Positions 16,516-26,338 are shown, counted from the stretch's first letter. The stretch: 52,280 nt of DNA from an uncultured Coriobacteriaceae bacterium (GCA_902773995.1 CACYGL010000022.1:1-52280); one strand, 5' to 3'. The notes: generated by a model not told the origin, from the letters alone. A program made the numbers and translations.

Positions 16516-17856
16516 ATGAGCACCGAGAAGGACATTGATTTCGTTCTGCGCACCGTTGAGGAGCGCGACATTCGATTCGTTCGCCTGTGGTTCACAGACG
16601 TGCTTGGCACGCTGAAGTCGTTCGCGATCTCGCCGGAGGAGCTCGAGGAGGCCTTCGAGGAGGGCATTGGCTTTGACGGCTCGTCGATTGACGGTTTTGC
16701 TCGCCTCGAGGAGTCGGACATGCTTGCCTTCCCCGATGCCGAGACGTTCCAGCTTCTGCCTTGGCGCCCCACGGAGAGCGGCGTGGCGCGCGTGTTCTGC
16801 AACATCTGCACGCCTTCGCGCGAGCCGTTTGCCGGCGACCCGCGCGGCTGCCTCGAGCGCGTCTTCGAGCGCGCCGATCGCGAGGGCTACGTCTTCAACG
16901 TTGGCCCCAAACTCGAGTACTTCTACTTCGACAACGACGTGGATCCCGTGCCTCTCGACACCGCCGGCTACTTCGACCTCACGCCGAGCGACGTGGCCAA
17001 CGACCTGCGCCGTCAGACCACGCTCACGCTCGAGAAGATGTCCGTCCCCGTGCAGTACTCCTTCCACGGCGGCGGTCCGTCCCAGAACGTCATCGAGCTG
17101 CGCTTCACCGAGGCCGTGAGCTGCGCCGATAACATCATGTCTTCTCGCCTGGTCATCAAGCAGGAGGCGGCGGCCGAGGGGCTGTTCGCGTCGTTTATGC
17201 CCAAGCCCCTCTCGGATGCGCCGGGCTCCGCCATGTTCCTGTACCTCTCGCTCTTCGACCACGACGGCGAGAACCTCTTCTGGGCGCCCAAGACCGAGCA
17301 CCCCGCGCACCTCTCCGAGCTGGCGCAGCACTTTGTGGCGGGCCTTCTCCGCTACGCGCCCGAGTTCACGCTGGTCACCAACCCCACGGTGAACTCGTAC
17401 AAGCGCTTCATCACCTCCGGCGAGGTCCCCAACTACGCCACGTGGGGGCGCAAGAACCGCTCCGCGCTGGTGCGCATTCCTACGCACAAGCCCGGCAAGC
17501 ACGTGGCAACGCGCGTCGAGCTGCGCAGCGCCGACAACACCGCCAACCCGTACCTTGCGCTGGCCGTTACGCTGGCTGCGGGCCTCAAGGGCATCGAGGA
17601 CGAGCTTGTGCTTCCCGAGGAGGCTACGGTTGACACCTTCTCGCAGAGTGAGCGCGAGCTTGCTGCCAAGGGTATCGAGCGTCTGCCGCGCACGCTGGGC
17701 GAGGCGGTCGATCGCTTCGAGGAGTCAGAGCTCATGCGCGAGACGCTGGGCGAGCACATCTTCAACTACCTCGTGGAGAGCAAGCGCCGCGAGTGGGAGG
17801 AGTTCTGCACTACCGTTACCGACTGGGAGCGCGTCCACTACTACGGCGGCGTGTAG
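16516..17856 (+). CDS. glnA: Glutamine synthetase type I homologue with altered active site
   Basis: 446 residues, full length for a GSI-alpha enzyme. Conserved parts: GFDGSSIDGF and EESDMLAFPD (beta-grasp), PKLEYFYF, NPTVNSYKR, RKNRSALVRIP, RVELRSADNTANPYLAL. Highly unusual: the block normally reading like HHE..PSQHEI reads SFHGGGPSQNVI (residues 182-193), so the two metal-ligand Glu are Gly185 and Val192, and the usual GSGMH.HQSL block reads GSAMFLYLSL (237-246), losing the catalytic His. On established GS structure-function knowledge it should not make glutamine. It may be a regulatory pseudo-enzyme or act on another substrate. ATG chosen after GGGAGGAG. Confidence 0.85.
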   Translation: MSTEKDIDFVLRTVEERDIRFVRLWFTDVLGTLKSFAISPEELEEAFEEGIGFDGSSIDGFARLEESDMLAFPDAETFQLLPWRPTESGVARVFCNICTPSREPFAGDPRGCLERVFERADREGYVFNVGPKLEYFYFDNDVDPVPLDTAGYFDLTPSDVANDLRRQTTLTLEKMSVPVQYSFHGGGPSQNVIELRFTEAVSCADNIMSSRLVIKQEAAAEGLFASFMPKPLSDAPGSAMFLYLSLFDHDGENLFWAPKTEHPAHLSELAQHFVAGLLRYAPEFTLVTNPTVNSYKRFITSGEVPNYATWGRKNRSALVRIPTHKPGKHVATRVELRSADNTANPYLALAVTLAAGLKGIEDELVLPEEATVDTFSQSERELAAKGIERLPRTLGEAVDRFEESELMRETLGEHIFNYLVESKRREWEEFCTTVTDWERVHYYGGV

Positions 17857-17894
17857 GCCGCGGCCTTCTCGCCGAGAGCCGTGTTGGATGTTGC

Positions 17895-17923
17895 GGCGTC
17901 CGCTGGGGAATCCAGCGGGCGCC
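17895..17923 (+). terminator. Terminator of the GS-like gene
   Basis: Stem GGCGTCCGCTGG/CCAGCGGGCGCC with a short AT loop (GGAAT), followed by TTTCTCG. Confidence 0.75.
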
Positions 17924-17930
17924 TTTCTCG

Positions 17931-17970
17931 TGAGACAAAGGTGAGACAAAGGGACAGTCCCTTTGTCTCA
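17931..17970. repeat. Palindrome (GAGACAAAGGGA family), copy 3, with half-arm duplication
   Basis: Perfect 13-bp arms TGAGACAAAGGGA around CAG (17942-17970), followed by TTTTT, so it could also terminate plus-strand transcription. Immediately upstream a second, partial left arm TGAGACAAAGG (17931-17941) is duplicated in tandem. Confidence 0.85.
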
Positions 17971-18120
17971 TTTTTGGCGCCGCGTTCTTGAGCGAGGGCA
18001 GGCTTCTTCAGCACGAGAAGGGCGTTTCGGCTTCCCGGTATCCCGTCGGGGGCTTCGACCCGTCCTCTCAGGACTTGGGCTTCCCTCCCTTCCCTCCTCC
18101 TTCGACGTCTCCGACGCGGA

Positions 18121-18195
18121 TTATTGCGCGTTATTCCCGCGAATTCATTGCTCAACTGGCCTTATGCCGCTTCGGCGAGAAATAACGCGCAATAA
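18121..18195. repeat. 75-bp TTATTGCGCG miniature inverted repeat, copy 1
   Basis: Perfect 15-bp terminal inverted repeats TTATTGCGCGTTATT/AATAACGCGCAATAA around a 45-bp centre. Copies of the same length class lie at 24170-24245 and 43713-43788. Confidence 0.82.
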
Positions 18196-18917
18196 ATTCG
18201 GCGGATAGGGCGGGTCGCGTGGGTAGAGCGGCAGTGCTGGCGGTGCGGGATGCGCCAGCTCTTGGGTCCTTCAATCACCTTCGATCGGAGATTAGCCCCC
18301 TTTCTTAGAACGGGTTCGTGGCAACTGGGCAAACATCGAAGTCGTTTAAGAAATAGAGCTAAACTCTGCGGACACGCGGCGCAAGCTGGAGGACGGTGGC
18401 CGCCAGCGGCGTTGTTTGATAAGCGAGAGGGGTGCGGCGTCTCGGCTCGTCTCAGCACTTCAGGTTGGCAGCAGTTTTGGTTGAAACCCTTATGTGACCG
18501 TGCAAATATAGCAATTCGCTGACCTGCGGTTTATCAATACTCGAACTACTCGATACTCGGGGGTACCACGAAAAACCGTATCCCAATCGTCAATGTCTGC
18601 CAACTCGACCACGCGGGCTCAGTGGAGCCTCGTCGCTCCTGCCGTCACACACGCGTGCCCAGAGACTCCATTTATGCGCTTTGTTGCATAGGAATTCAAT
18701 GACCCATACAGATAATGGTCAGAATATTCCATAGAATGGCATAACAATAGATAATAATGCATAAATTGTCGAAAAACAGCAGCTCACTCTTTGTCAATCT
18801 TGTTAAGAAACCGCGCCGCACCGCCGTTCGCGGAGCCGTTGAGCCAAACTACTTGACCAACGGAGGGGTGGTATCAAGGCCGTAATGTTCCCCTCACGTC
18901 AGAGAGAAGAGCATCTC
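18196..18917. other. Long non-coding stretch upstream of amino acid ABC operon
   Basis: No convincing gene. The stretch 18660-18790 is clearly AT-richer than its surroundings and holds small dyads (for example TGACC...GGTCA, CCATAGAATGG, and AATGCATAA), probably the promoter/operator region of the binding-protein operon. I cannot name a regulator. Confidence 0.4.
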
Positions 18918-19778
18918 ATGAAGCAGCTCGCGTCACTCACGCGCCGCGATTTTCTCGCGTGCGCAATGGCAGCCATGGGCACGGCGGCACTCGCCGGATG
19001 TGGCTCCGCGTCGTCCTCAACGGGCACCTCTAGCACCTCTACCAGCGCATCAACAACATCAGCCTCGCAGGACACCTACACCCTGGTGAAGGATGGGCAG
19101 CTCACCATTGCCTCCGACCTCGCCAACCCGCCGCTTGACTACACCGACACCTCGTCCAACGAGCCTGCGGGCTTCGAGGTCGAGCTCATGCAGGCCATTG
19201 GCGAGAAGCTCGGCCTTGCGAGCGTGTACCTCTCGCCCATGAAGTTTGACACCATCATCCCCACCATCAAGCAGGGCGGCACGGCCGACGTGGGCGTCTC
19301 CAACTTCACCATCACCGACGAGCGCAAGCAGGAAATCGACTTCACCGACCCCTACCTTGACTCCAACCAGGGCCTTGTGACCGCAAAGACCGCCACCAAG
19401 ACCACGCAGGACGACCTCAACTCCGCAGATGTCAAGGTGGCCGTGCAGGCCGGCACCACCGGCGAGTCCTGGGTGCAGGAGAACCTCCCCAACGCCACCC
19501 TGGTCTCGCTCGATGACCCGGTCGTGGCACTCACGGGCGTCCAGTCCGGCCTCTACGACGCGGCCGTGGCCGACCTCCCCGTGGTCCAGTACCTCGTGAA
19601 CAACTCCTTCACCGACTGCCAGGTCTCCATCGAGATCCCCACGGGCGAGCAGTACGGCATCGTTGTCTCCAAGGACAACCCCGCGCTCACGAGCGCGATC
19701 AACGACGCGCTGGCTCAGCTCGACCAGGACGGCACGCTGAAGGACCTCAAGACCAAGTGGTTTGGCTCTGACCTGTAA
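18918..19778 (+). CDS. Polar amino acid ABC transporter, substrate-binding lipoprotein 1
   Basis: 286 residues. Twin-arginine-like signal (LTRRDFLACAMAAMG) ending in lipobox LAGC (Cys about residue 26), then a Ser/Thr-rich linker and a family 3 solute-binding domain: FEVELMQAIGEKLGL, DVGVSNFTITDERKQEIDFTDPYL, GTTGESWVQENLP, GEQYGIVVSKDNPAL. Binds a polar amino acid outside the membrane and delivers it to the permease. The ATG giving MKQLAS follows AGAGAGAAGAG. Closely similar to the next gene, so they arose by tandem duplication. Confidence 0.9.
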   Translation: MKQLASLTRRDFLACAMAAMGTAALAGCGSASSSTGTSSTSTSASTTSASQDTYTLVKDGQLTIASDLANPPLDYTDTSSNEPAGFEVELMQAIGEKLGLASVYLSPMKFDTIIPTIKQGGTADVGVSNFTITDERKQEIDFTDPYLDSNQGLVTAKTATKTTQDDLNSADVKVAVQAGTTGESWVQENLPNATLVSLDDPVVALTGVQSGLYDAAVADLPVVQYLVNNSFTDCQVSIEIPTGEQYGIVVSKDNPALTSAINDALAQLDQDGTLKDLKTKWFGSDL

Positions 19779-19870
19779 CGGTATGTGTCCACCGCCTGTA
19801 ACGTTGTGCGGCAACAATAGGGGACATGCACTGCCCGTCATCGGACGGGGGAAAGGAAGAAGGGAACACC

Positions 19871-20728
19871 ATGAAGAATTCCATGAGCAGGCGTCAGTTC
19901 ATTCTCGCTGCAGGTGCCCTTGCGGGCAGCGCGGTGCTCGCGGGTTGCGGTGGCAGCTCCACCAGCAGCTCCAGCACGTCTACCAGCGCGGACTCGTCTT
20001 CGAGCAGCGCGTCCTCGAGCGACGACTCCTACACGCTCGTGAAGGACGGCACCCTGACCGTCGTGGCCGAGCTGGGCTTTGCCCCGTTTGAGTACATGAA
20101 CGACAAGACCGGCGACCCTGAGGGCTTCGACGTCGACGTCATCAACGCCGTCGCGGACAAGATGGGCCTCCAGTGCGAGTACCTGCCCAACCAGAAGTTC
20201 GACACCCTGGTGCCCCTCATCAAGCAGGGCGGCAAGGCAGACGTCTCCATCGCAGCCATCACGATCACCGACGAGCGCGAGGAGTCCGTCGACTTCTCCG
20301 AGCCTTACCTCGACTCCAACCAGGCTATCGTTGCCATCAAGGGTTCCACCGAGACCGAGGCGACCCTGAACGACGCCTCCAAGCAGGTTGTCTGCCAGGG
20401 CGGCACCACCGGTAACGACTGGATCACCGAGAACCTCCCCAACGCCACGTGCGTGCCGGTCGACGATGTCACAGCCGCCCTCACCGGCGTCCAGACTGGC
20501 CTCTACAACGCCATGGTCGTCGACCTCCCCGTTGCCAAGTACATGCTCACCAACTCCTTCTCTGATCTGGACATCATCGAGGAGATTGCAACGGGCGAGC
20601 AGTACGGCATCGCGATCTCTAAGGACAACCCCAACCTCACGAAGGCCGTCAACAAGGCGCTCGAGGACATGAAGAGCGACGGCACGATGGACTCCATCGA
20701 GACCAAGTGGTTTGGCTCGACCATCTAG
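19871..20728 (+). CDS. Polar amino acid ABC transporter, substrate-binding lipoprotein 2
   Basis: 285 residues, a paralogue of the preceding protein: Tat-type signal SRRQFILAAGAL, lipobox LAGC, Ser-rich linker, then PEGFDVDVINAVADKMGL, DVSIAAITITDEREESVDFSEPYL, GTTGNDWITENLP and GEQYGIAISKDNPNL. The two differ in ligand-contact regions, which suggests different or differently tuned amino acids shared by one permease. GAAAGGAAGAAGGG precedes the ATG. A GC-rich hairpin follows before the permease gene, likely lowering expression of the downstream membrane components. Confidence 0.9.
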   Translation: MKNSMSRRQFILAAGALAGSAVLAGCGGSSTSSSSTSTSADSSSSSASSSDDSYTLVKDGTLTVVAELGFAPFEYMNDKTGDPEGFDVDVINAVADKMGLQCEYLPNQKFDTLVPLIKQGGKADVSIAAITITDEREESVDFSEPYLDSNQAIVAIKGSTETEATLNDASKQVVCQGGTTGNDWITENLPNATCVPVDDVTAALTGVQTGLYNAMVVDLPVAKYMLTNSFSDLDIIEEIATGEQYGIAISKDNPNLTKAVNKALEDMKSDGTMDSIETKWFGSTI

Positions 20729-20755
20729 CAGGCACTATCAGGCACGGAAGCGACG

Positions 20756-20775
20756 GCGGGGCCACACGGCCCCGC
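20756..20775 (+). terminator. Attenuating hairpin between binding protein and permease
   Basis: Perfect 8-bp stem GCGGGGCC/GGCCCCGC with ACAC loop and TTTCC. Such hairpins commonly stabilise the binding-protein message or partly stop transcription so that binding protein exceeds permease. Confidence 0.6.
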
Positions 20776-20797
20776 TTTCCAGTCAGGAGCAATTACC

Positions 20798-22268
20798 TTG
20801 TCACACATGCATGAGAACGCCATGACGAGAGGGGAGAGCCACCACACGCGGCGCGTGCCCGCGCTCGCCCTCGCGCTTTCGGCTGTGCTCGTCCTTGTCG
20901 CCACCCTGGCGCTTCTCCCCGTGAGCGCGCTTGCCATGACCACCAACAAGGCCACGGCACGTCCCAACGAGGACGGCGGCTCCGGAGTCATTGGCGCCAT
21001 GGACACGCGTCTCACCTGGGAAGGAACGGTCGGCGACGACGAGGAGGTCTCCTCGATCACGCTGAGTCTCCCCGAAGGCGCGACCTTTGACCACGCGAGC
21101 ACCCGCATCACCGTGCTCGACGGCCTCAACCGCACGAGCATCGATGGTACCGCCACTTCGTCGGGCAACTCGGTGGACGTGCAGTTCTCGGAGGGCATTC
21201 CCGCGGGCTCGCTCGTGCGCCTTGAGATTACGAACATGCAGTTCCCCGCCGACGGCGGTGACTACGTAGTCTCGGGCAGCTACACCACCGCGGACGGCCA
21301 GTCGCATGCGCTTGACGACTCCGCTGCCATCTCGGTGATCGCCAACACGCCGCTACAGGCGGCCGTCAGCTGGCTTGACGCGCAGCCCTGGGTCGCGGCG
21401 TGGAACTCCAACCCGTTCCTCGGCATGTTCTTCAAGCCCCAGCTGCTCCTGACGTCGTTTGCGTCGCTCTTCCCCGGCTGGCTCGTCTGCCTGGGCATCG
21501 TGCTCGTCTGCTACCCCTTTGCCATCGTGCTCGGCCTGGCATTTGCCATGCTCAAGACCAGCCGCCACAAGGTGCTGCGCGCCATCGCCATCTGCTACAT
21601 CAACCTTTTGCGCGGCACGCCGCTCTTCCTGCAGATCTACATCATGTTCTTTGGCCTGCCCATGGTGGGCATAAACATTGACAACAACGTTTTGGGCGTC
21701 ATTGTGATGGCCGTGAACTCCTCGGCGTACCTGGCCGAGATCTTCCGCGCGGGCATCCAGTCCATCCCGCAGGGCCAGTACGAGGCTGCCGCCTCGCTGG
21801 GCATGAACGGCTTCCAGACCATGACCTCCATCATCCTGCCGCAGACCGTGCGTCGCGTCATCCCCACGGTTACCAGCGACTTCATCACGTCATACAAGGA
21901 CACGTCGCTGCTCTCCTCGGTGGGCGTCATGGAGCTCATGATGTTCTCGAAGAACCTCACCACCACGACGGGTAACATCACGCCGTACATGGCTGCCGCC
22001 ATCTACTACCTCATTGTGACGCTGCCGCTCATCAAGGTTGTTGGCATCATCGAGAACAACATCGCCCGCTCCGAGCGCGGCGGCGGCCCCAGGCCCAAGC
22101 GCCGCGCCGTGGCCGGCGCGTCCCAGGAGTCAGAGGAGGCCAAGGAGGAGCTTGCCACCTCTGCCGAGGTCTCTCACACCGAGGAGGCCAAGCCTGCTAC
22201 CGACGTCTTTGCGGCCCTCTCGGCGCCTTTTGTCTCGCATCCCACCGTTGACCTTGGAGGTGTCGCAG

Positions 22269-22279
<11 letters not shown>
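20798..22279 (+). CDS. Amino acid ABC permease with N-terminal extracytoplasmic domain
   Basis: 493 residues. Residues about 20-45 form a signal/anchor helix; about 46-185 are a polar, beta-rich domain outside the membrane ([20 protein letters not shown]..., [21 protein letters not shown]); about 225-430 are a standard HisM/GlnP-type permease with the EAA loop ([24 protein letters not shown]). The C-terminal 60 residues are acidic and probably disordered. Most permeases of this family have no such ectodomain. The start is TTG, 7 bases after AGGAGC; an in-frame ATG nine bases later has poor spacing. The ATPase gene overlaps its end by 11 bases. Confidence 0.88.
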
Positions 22280-23081
<802 letters not shown>

Positions 23082-23127
23082 CCGAGGGCTCGCACCGAGG
23101 CTGTCGTGGCCTGCTCATATTGGCGTT

Positions 23128-23161
23128 TTAGGGACAATGTTTGCCTTAAACTGTCCCAAAG
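23128..23161 (+). terminator. Terminator of amino acid ABC operon
   Basis: Imperfect inverted repeat with GGGACA/TGTCCC core and flanking TTT/AAA, 47 bases after the stop. The rest of 23162-23343 holds no gene. Confidence 0.55.
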
Positions 23162-23343
23162 ATATGTGCACAGTTTGTGAGTTGGGGGCGTCGCATCGGC
23201 TGCAGCCGCGTGCGGCGCCCCCTTCTAGCTGCGTCTCGTTTGGATTTTGTTGAGGCTCGCTAGCCACGTGCGCGGCTGTGCTACTCTGTTTTCTGGACTA
23301 TGAACAAGTTGCAATAGCTTTGACCAACCGGCAGGGGGCTAGA

Positions 23344-24018
23344 GTGCATCACAAGAACATCCTGCTCATATCTGGTACCACGCGCCTGCACGACCGCATG
23401 CGCGAGCTTTCCCACGCCATCGACGTCTCCATTGCCCTTGCAAACGAGGAGACCTTCTCGCAGGCAGTTTCTTCTGGGCACGAGTTTGACCTCGTCATTC
23501 TCGACGCGGACGGCATGTCTCAGGACACCCTCAACGCCGTGGACTCGTTTGTCGCCGAGAATGGCTTTATCCCCATGCTGCTGGTGCAGGACCCGGACAA
23601 GCTCTCCACCATGCGCATGCCCACGCAGGGCAAGAACGACTTCATCCTCTCCACGGCCGGTGTAGACGAGCTTGAGGTGCGCTGCTCGCTTCTCCTGTGG
23701 CCGGGCGAGGAGAGCGCGCCCGCGGATATCGTGACCGTGGACAACATGACCATCAACCTTGCCACCTATCAGGTCTACATTGACGAGAAGCCCGTTGACC
23801 TCACGCTCATGGAGTACTCGCTCCTGTCGTTTCTGGCCACGCACCCGTCGCGCGCCTACTCGCGCGAGACGCTGCTGCACCGCGTGTGGGGCTTCGAGTA
23901 CTGTGGCGGTACGCGTACCGTCGACGTGCACATTCGTCGCGTGCGCTCCAAGGTTGGCCCGCAGGTCGCGGCGCACATCGTGACCATCCGCGGCGTGGGG
24001 TACCTCTTCCGCGTGTAG
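23344..24018 (+). CDS. OmpR/PhoB-type regulator with degenerate receiver domain
   Basis: 224 residues. The C-terminal winged helix (about 125-224; LMEYSLLSFLATHPSRAYSRETLLHRVWG, RTVDVHIRRVRSKVG, IRGVGYLFRV) is canonical for OmpR-family DNA binding. The N-terminal receiver keeps a candidate phospho-Asp (LVILDADG, Asp54) but the acidic pair normally near residue 10 reads LLISGTTRL, and the conserved Thr/Ser and Lys positions are also not recognisable (MLLVQDPDK, DFILSTAGVDEL). No kinase gene is adjacent. It probably works without phosphorylation. The start is GTG, 5 bases after AGGGGG, because the upstream frame lacks a ribosome binding site. Confidence 0.85.
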   Translation: MHHKNILLISGTTRLHDRMRELSHAIDVSIALANEETFSQAVSSGHEFDLVILDADGMSQDTLNAVDSFVAENGFIPMLLVQDPDKLSTMRMPTQGKNDFILSTAGVDELEVRCSLLLWPGEESAPADIVTVDNMTINLATYQVYIDEKPVDLTLMEYSLLSFLATHPSRAYSRETLLHRVWGFEYCGGTRTVDVHIRRVRSKVGPQVAAHIVTIRGVGYLFRV

Positions 24019-24050
24019 GCGTGGTTGCTTGGAAATAGATTGAGTTGCCA

Positions 24051-24078
24051 GGGGCTGCCTTTGGGCGGCCCCTTTTTT
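24051..24078 (+). terminator. Intrinsic terminator of the OmpR-type gene
   Basis: Stem GGGGCTGCC/GGCGGCCCC with a TTTG loop, followed by TTTTTT. Strong rho-independent terminator. Confidence 0.9.
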
Positions 24079-24098
24079 GTGCGCGGGTGCGATCCTCT

Positions 24099-24150
24099 GC
24101 GACCCGCCGCGAGTCCGCGACCCGCCGCAAGCCCGCGACCCGCCGAGCGG
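24099..24150. repeat. 18-bp tandem repeat
   Basis: Three units of about 18 bp beginning GCGACCCGCCGC at 24099, 24117 and 24135, the last one cut short. Non-coding. Confidence 0.7.
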
Positions 24151-24169
24151 CGGCTTGTCTCGTCTCCAG

Positions 24170-24245
24170 TTATTGCGCGTTTTTCCTAGCTCAAATGGTA
24201 TTTGACCAGTTGATACTCTGTTCATAAAGAAATTTCGTGCAATAA
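24170..24245. repeat. 76-bp TTATTGCGCG miniature inverted repeat, copy 2
   Basis: Left end TTATTGCGCGTTTTTCCTAG, right end AAATTTCGTGCAATAA. Its two different ends match those of the 43713-43788 copy in the opposite orientation, while the centres differ. Confidence 0.8.
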
Positions 24246-24388
24246 ATTACTGAGAGGACCTAAGGACCTACTGTCTGATGGGGGAACCTCGCAATTTGCC
24301 GAGAAGACCTGCCAGCTGGCGGGACCCGACACCTCGAGATGACGCTGCGAGGAGAGCCGGATCGCTCACCCCCTCCTACCCCCAGCTG

Positions 24389-24467
24389 TTCTTTAGCGGT
24401 ATTTGAGAACCGGACTCGACATTTCCGCAGGTCGCTAGAATTGCCGTTCTCAAATACCGATAAAGAA
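24389..24467. repeat. 79-bp inverted repeat with CGGTATTTGAGAAC arms
   Basis: Arms of about 24 bp with two or three mismatches (24389-24413 and 24443-24467; perfect core CGGTATTTGAGAAC) around about 30 bases. Single copy in this window. With the repeats above it occupies the 24019-24664 gap before htrA. Confidence 0.75.
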
Positions 24468-24664
24468 TGCAGGAGCGGATGCCGCAAGAGGGCAGAGAGG
24501 GACAAAGTTCCTTGCCACGAGGGGCTTTCAGGAACACAAAAGACTTGTTGCGCAGGCGTGGCGATGCCGCGCCCCGCGCGGCACCCTTGTCGTATCGGGG
24601 TACATTCACAGACGTAAGCAGGACGGCCCGGTGGGCCGCCACAGATGAAGGGTGGGACGTTTCC

Positions 24665-26338
24665 ATGGCAGACTATTCCACGGGCGAGCCTGGTGGGGGC
24701 ATGACCGGCGCCGGCTCGACCCCTCAGCAGACCCAGGGCGCCGAGCCCACGCAGGCCCAACCTACGCAGGCCCAGCCCACGCAGAGCTACGACTACGCAA
24801 ACTATGGCGGTAAGGGTGCGGCGTACTCGCCAAGCGCCGGCTATGTCAACGCTAGCCAGCAGCAGTATGGCTCGCAGCCGGGGCAGACTACGCAGCAGCC
24901 CCAGCCCGTGCAGCCCGCAGCGGGCGGCAACGGCGGCTCGGGCAACGGCGGAGATAAGCCGAGCAAGGACAGGAAGGGCGGCATGAGCAAGCCCATTGTT
25001 GCCGGCGCAATCTCCGGTGTCATGGCGACGCTCGTCGTGGTGCTCGTACTAAGCCTCACGGGCTTCTTTGGCAAGTCCACCACAGCCACGGGCTTCAGCT
25101 CCTCCTCGGGCAGCTCTAGCTCGAGCAACGGCACCATCAACATCACCTCGAGCGATACCGACGCCTCGACGGCTGAGGCTGTGGCCGCGAAGGCCATGCC
25201 TTCCGTTGTCTCGGTGAATGTCACCACCGATAGCGGCGAGGGCCTTGGCTCTGGCGTCATTCTCGACACCGATGGCGACATCATCACGAACTACCACGTG
25301 ATTGACGGCGCGACCTCCATCAGCGTGACCATCGACGGCAAGAGCTACGAGGCCAGCGTGGTTGGCTCCGATTCCTCATCCGACCTTGCTGTCATTAAGG
25401 CCGATCTCAACGGCGACTCCGTGACCCCCATCGAGGTGGGCGACTCCTCCCAGCTCAACGTTGGTTCCTGGGTCATGACCATCGGCAGCCCGTTTGGCCT
25501 TGACCAGTCCGTCTCCGAGGGCATCGTCTCTGCGCTGTACCGCAACGAGCTCCTGCAGTCCAGCTCGGGCGACACCATCTACACCAACCTCATCCAGGTT
25601 GACGCTGCTATCAACCCCGGCAACTCCGGCGGCGCGCTCGTGAACGACCAGGGCCAGCTTGTGGGCATAAGCACGCTTTACTCGTCCTCGACTGAGTCCT
25701 TCGCGGGCATCGGCTTTGCCATCCCCGGCAACTACGCCATCAAGATTGCCGACAAGATCATTAGCGGCGAGGAGGTCACCCACGCCTACATTGGCCTCTC
25801 GATGCAGACCGTGAACGCCCAGAACGCACGCTCCAACGGGCTCTCTGTGAACCAGGGCGCCTACGTGGCCGAGGTCGTCTCCGGTGGCCCTGCAGACCAG
25901 GCCGGCATCCAGAAGGGCGACATCATCGTTGCCATGGACGGCGAGGAGATTACCTCTGCCGACGGCATGGTCCTAGCGGTGCGCTCGCATGACATTGGCG
26001 ACACCGTCACCGTAACCGTTGTGCGCGGCACTGAGACCAAGGACCTTACGGTGACGCTTGGCTCCGACGAGGCGCTGCAGGCCCAGCGCGAGCAGGAGAA
26101 CTCCTCCACCAACAGCACCACGGGCAACGGCACCGGCCTGAATGGCGACAGCACCGGCCTGAACGGAAACGGTACCGGCACCAACGGCACCACTACGCAG
26201 GATGAGCTCGAGCAGTGGATTGAGCAGCGCATGCAGCAGCGTCAGAACTCCACTGGCTCCTACACCACTGGCAGCGGCGCGAGCTACTCGACCGATGGTG
26301 AGGCGACCGTCCTCTCGGCGGAGGGCTGGGCTGCCTAG
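24665..26338 (+). CDS. htrA: HtrA/DegP-type membrane-anchored serine protease
   Basis: 557 residues. A disordered Gln/Gly/Pro-rich cytoplasmic N-terminus (about 1-110, with TQAQP repeats), one membrane helix (about 112-138), a Ser-rich linker, a trypsin-like protease domain and one PDZ domain (about 385-480), then an Asn/Gly/Thr-rich repetitive tail. The triad is His211 (TNYHVID), Asp240 (SSDLAVIK) and Ser321 (GNSGGA). It degrades or refolds damaged proteins at the outer face of the membrane. The only in-frame ATG before the conserved part gives MADYSTGEP, with AGGGTGGG upstream. Single gene with its own terminator. Confidence 0.93.
   Translation: MADYSTGEPGGGMTGAGSTPQQTQGAEPTQAQPTQAQPTQSYDYANYGGKGAAYSPSAGYVNASQQQYGSQPGQTTQQPQPVQPAAGGNGGSGNGGDKPSKDRKGGMSKPIVAGAISGVMATLVVVLVLSLTGFFGKSTTATGFSSSSGSSSSSNGTINITSSDTDASTAEAVAAKAMPSVVSVNVTTDSGEGLGSGVILDTDGDIITNYHVIDGATSISVTIDGKSYEASVVGSDSSSDLAVIKADLNGDSVTPIEVGDSSQLNVGSWVMTIGSPFGLDQSVSEGIVSALYRNELLQSSSGDTIYTNLIQVDAAINPGNSGGALVNDQGQLVGISTLYSSSTESFAGIGFAIPGNYAIKIADKIISGEEVTHAYIGLSMQTVNAQNARSNGLSVNQGAYVAEVVSGGPADQAGIQKGDIIVAMDGEEITSADGMVLAVRSHDIGDTVTVTVVRGTETKDLTVTLGSDEALQAQREQENSSTNSTTGNGTGLNGDSTGLNGNGTGTNGTTTQDELEQWIEQRMQQRQNSTGSYTTGSGASYSTDGEATVLSAEGWAA

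Noticed and set aside
18162..18522. Small ORFs downstream of the GS-like gene
   Set aside because: No ribosome binding site, no conserved pattern, and one overlaps the 75-bp inverted repeat.
18840..18885. T-box-like GGGTGGTATC upstream of the binding-protein operon
   Set aside because: The essential ACCGCG half is absent and no specifier stem is apparent.
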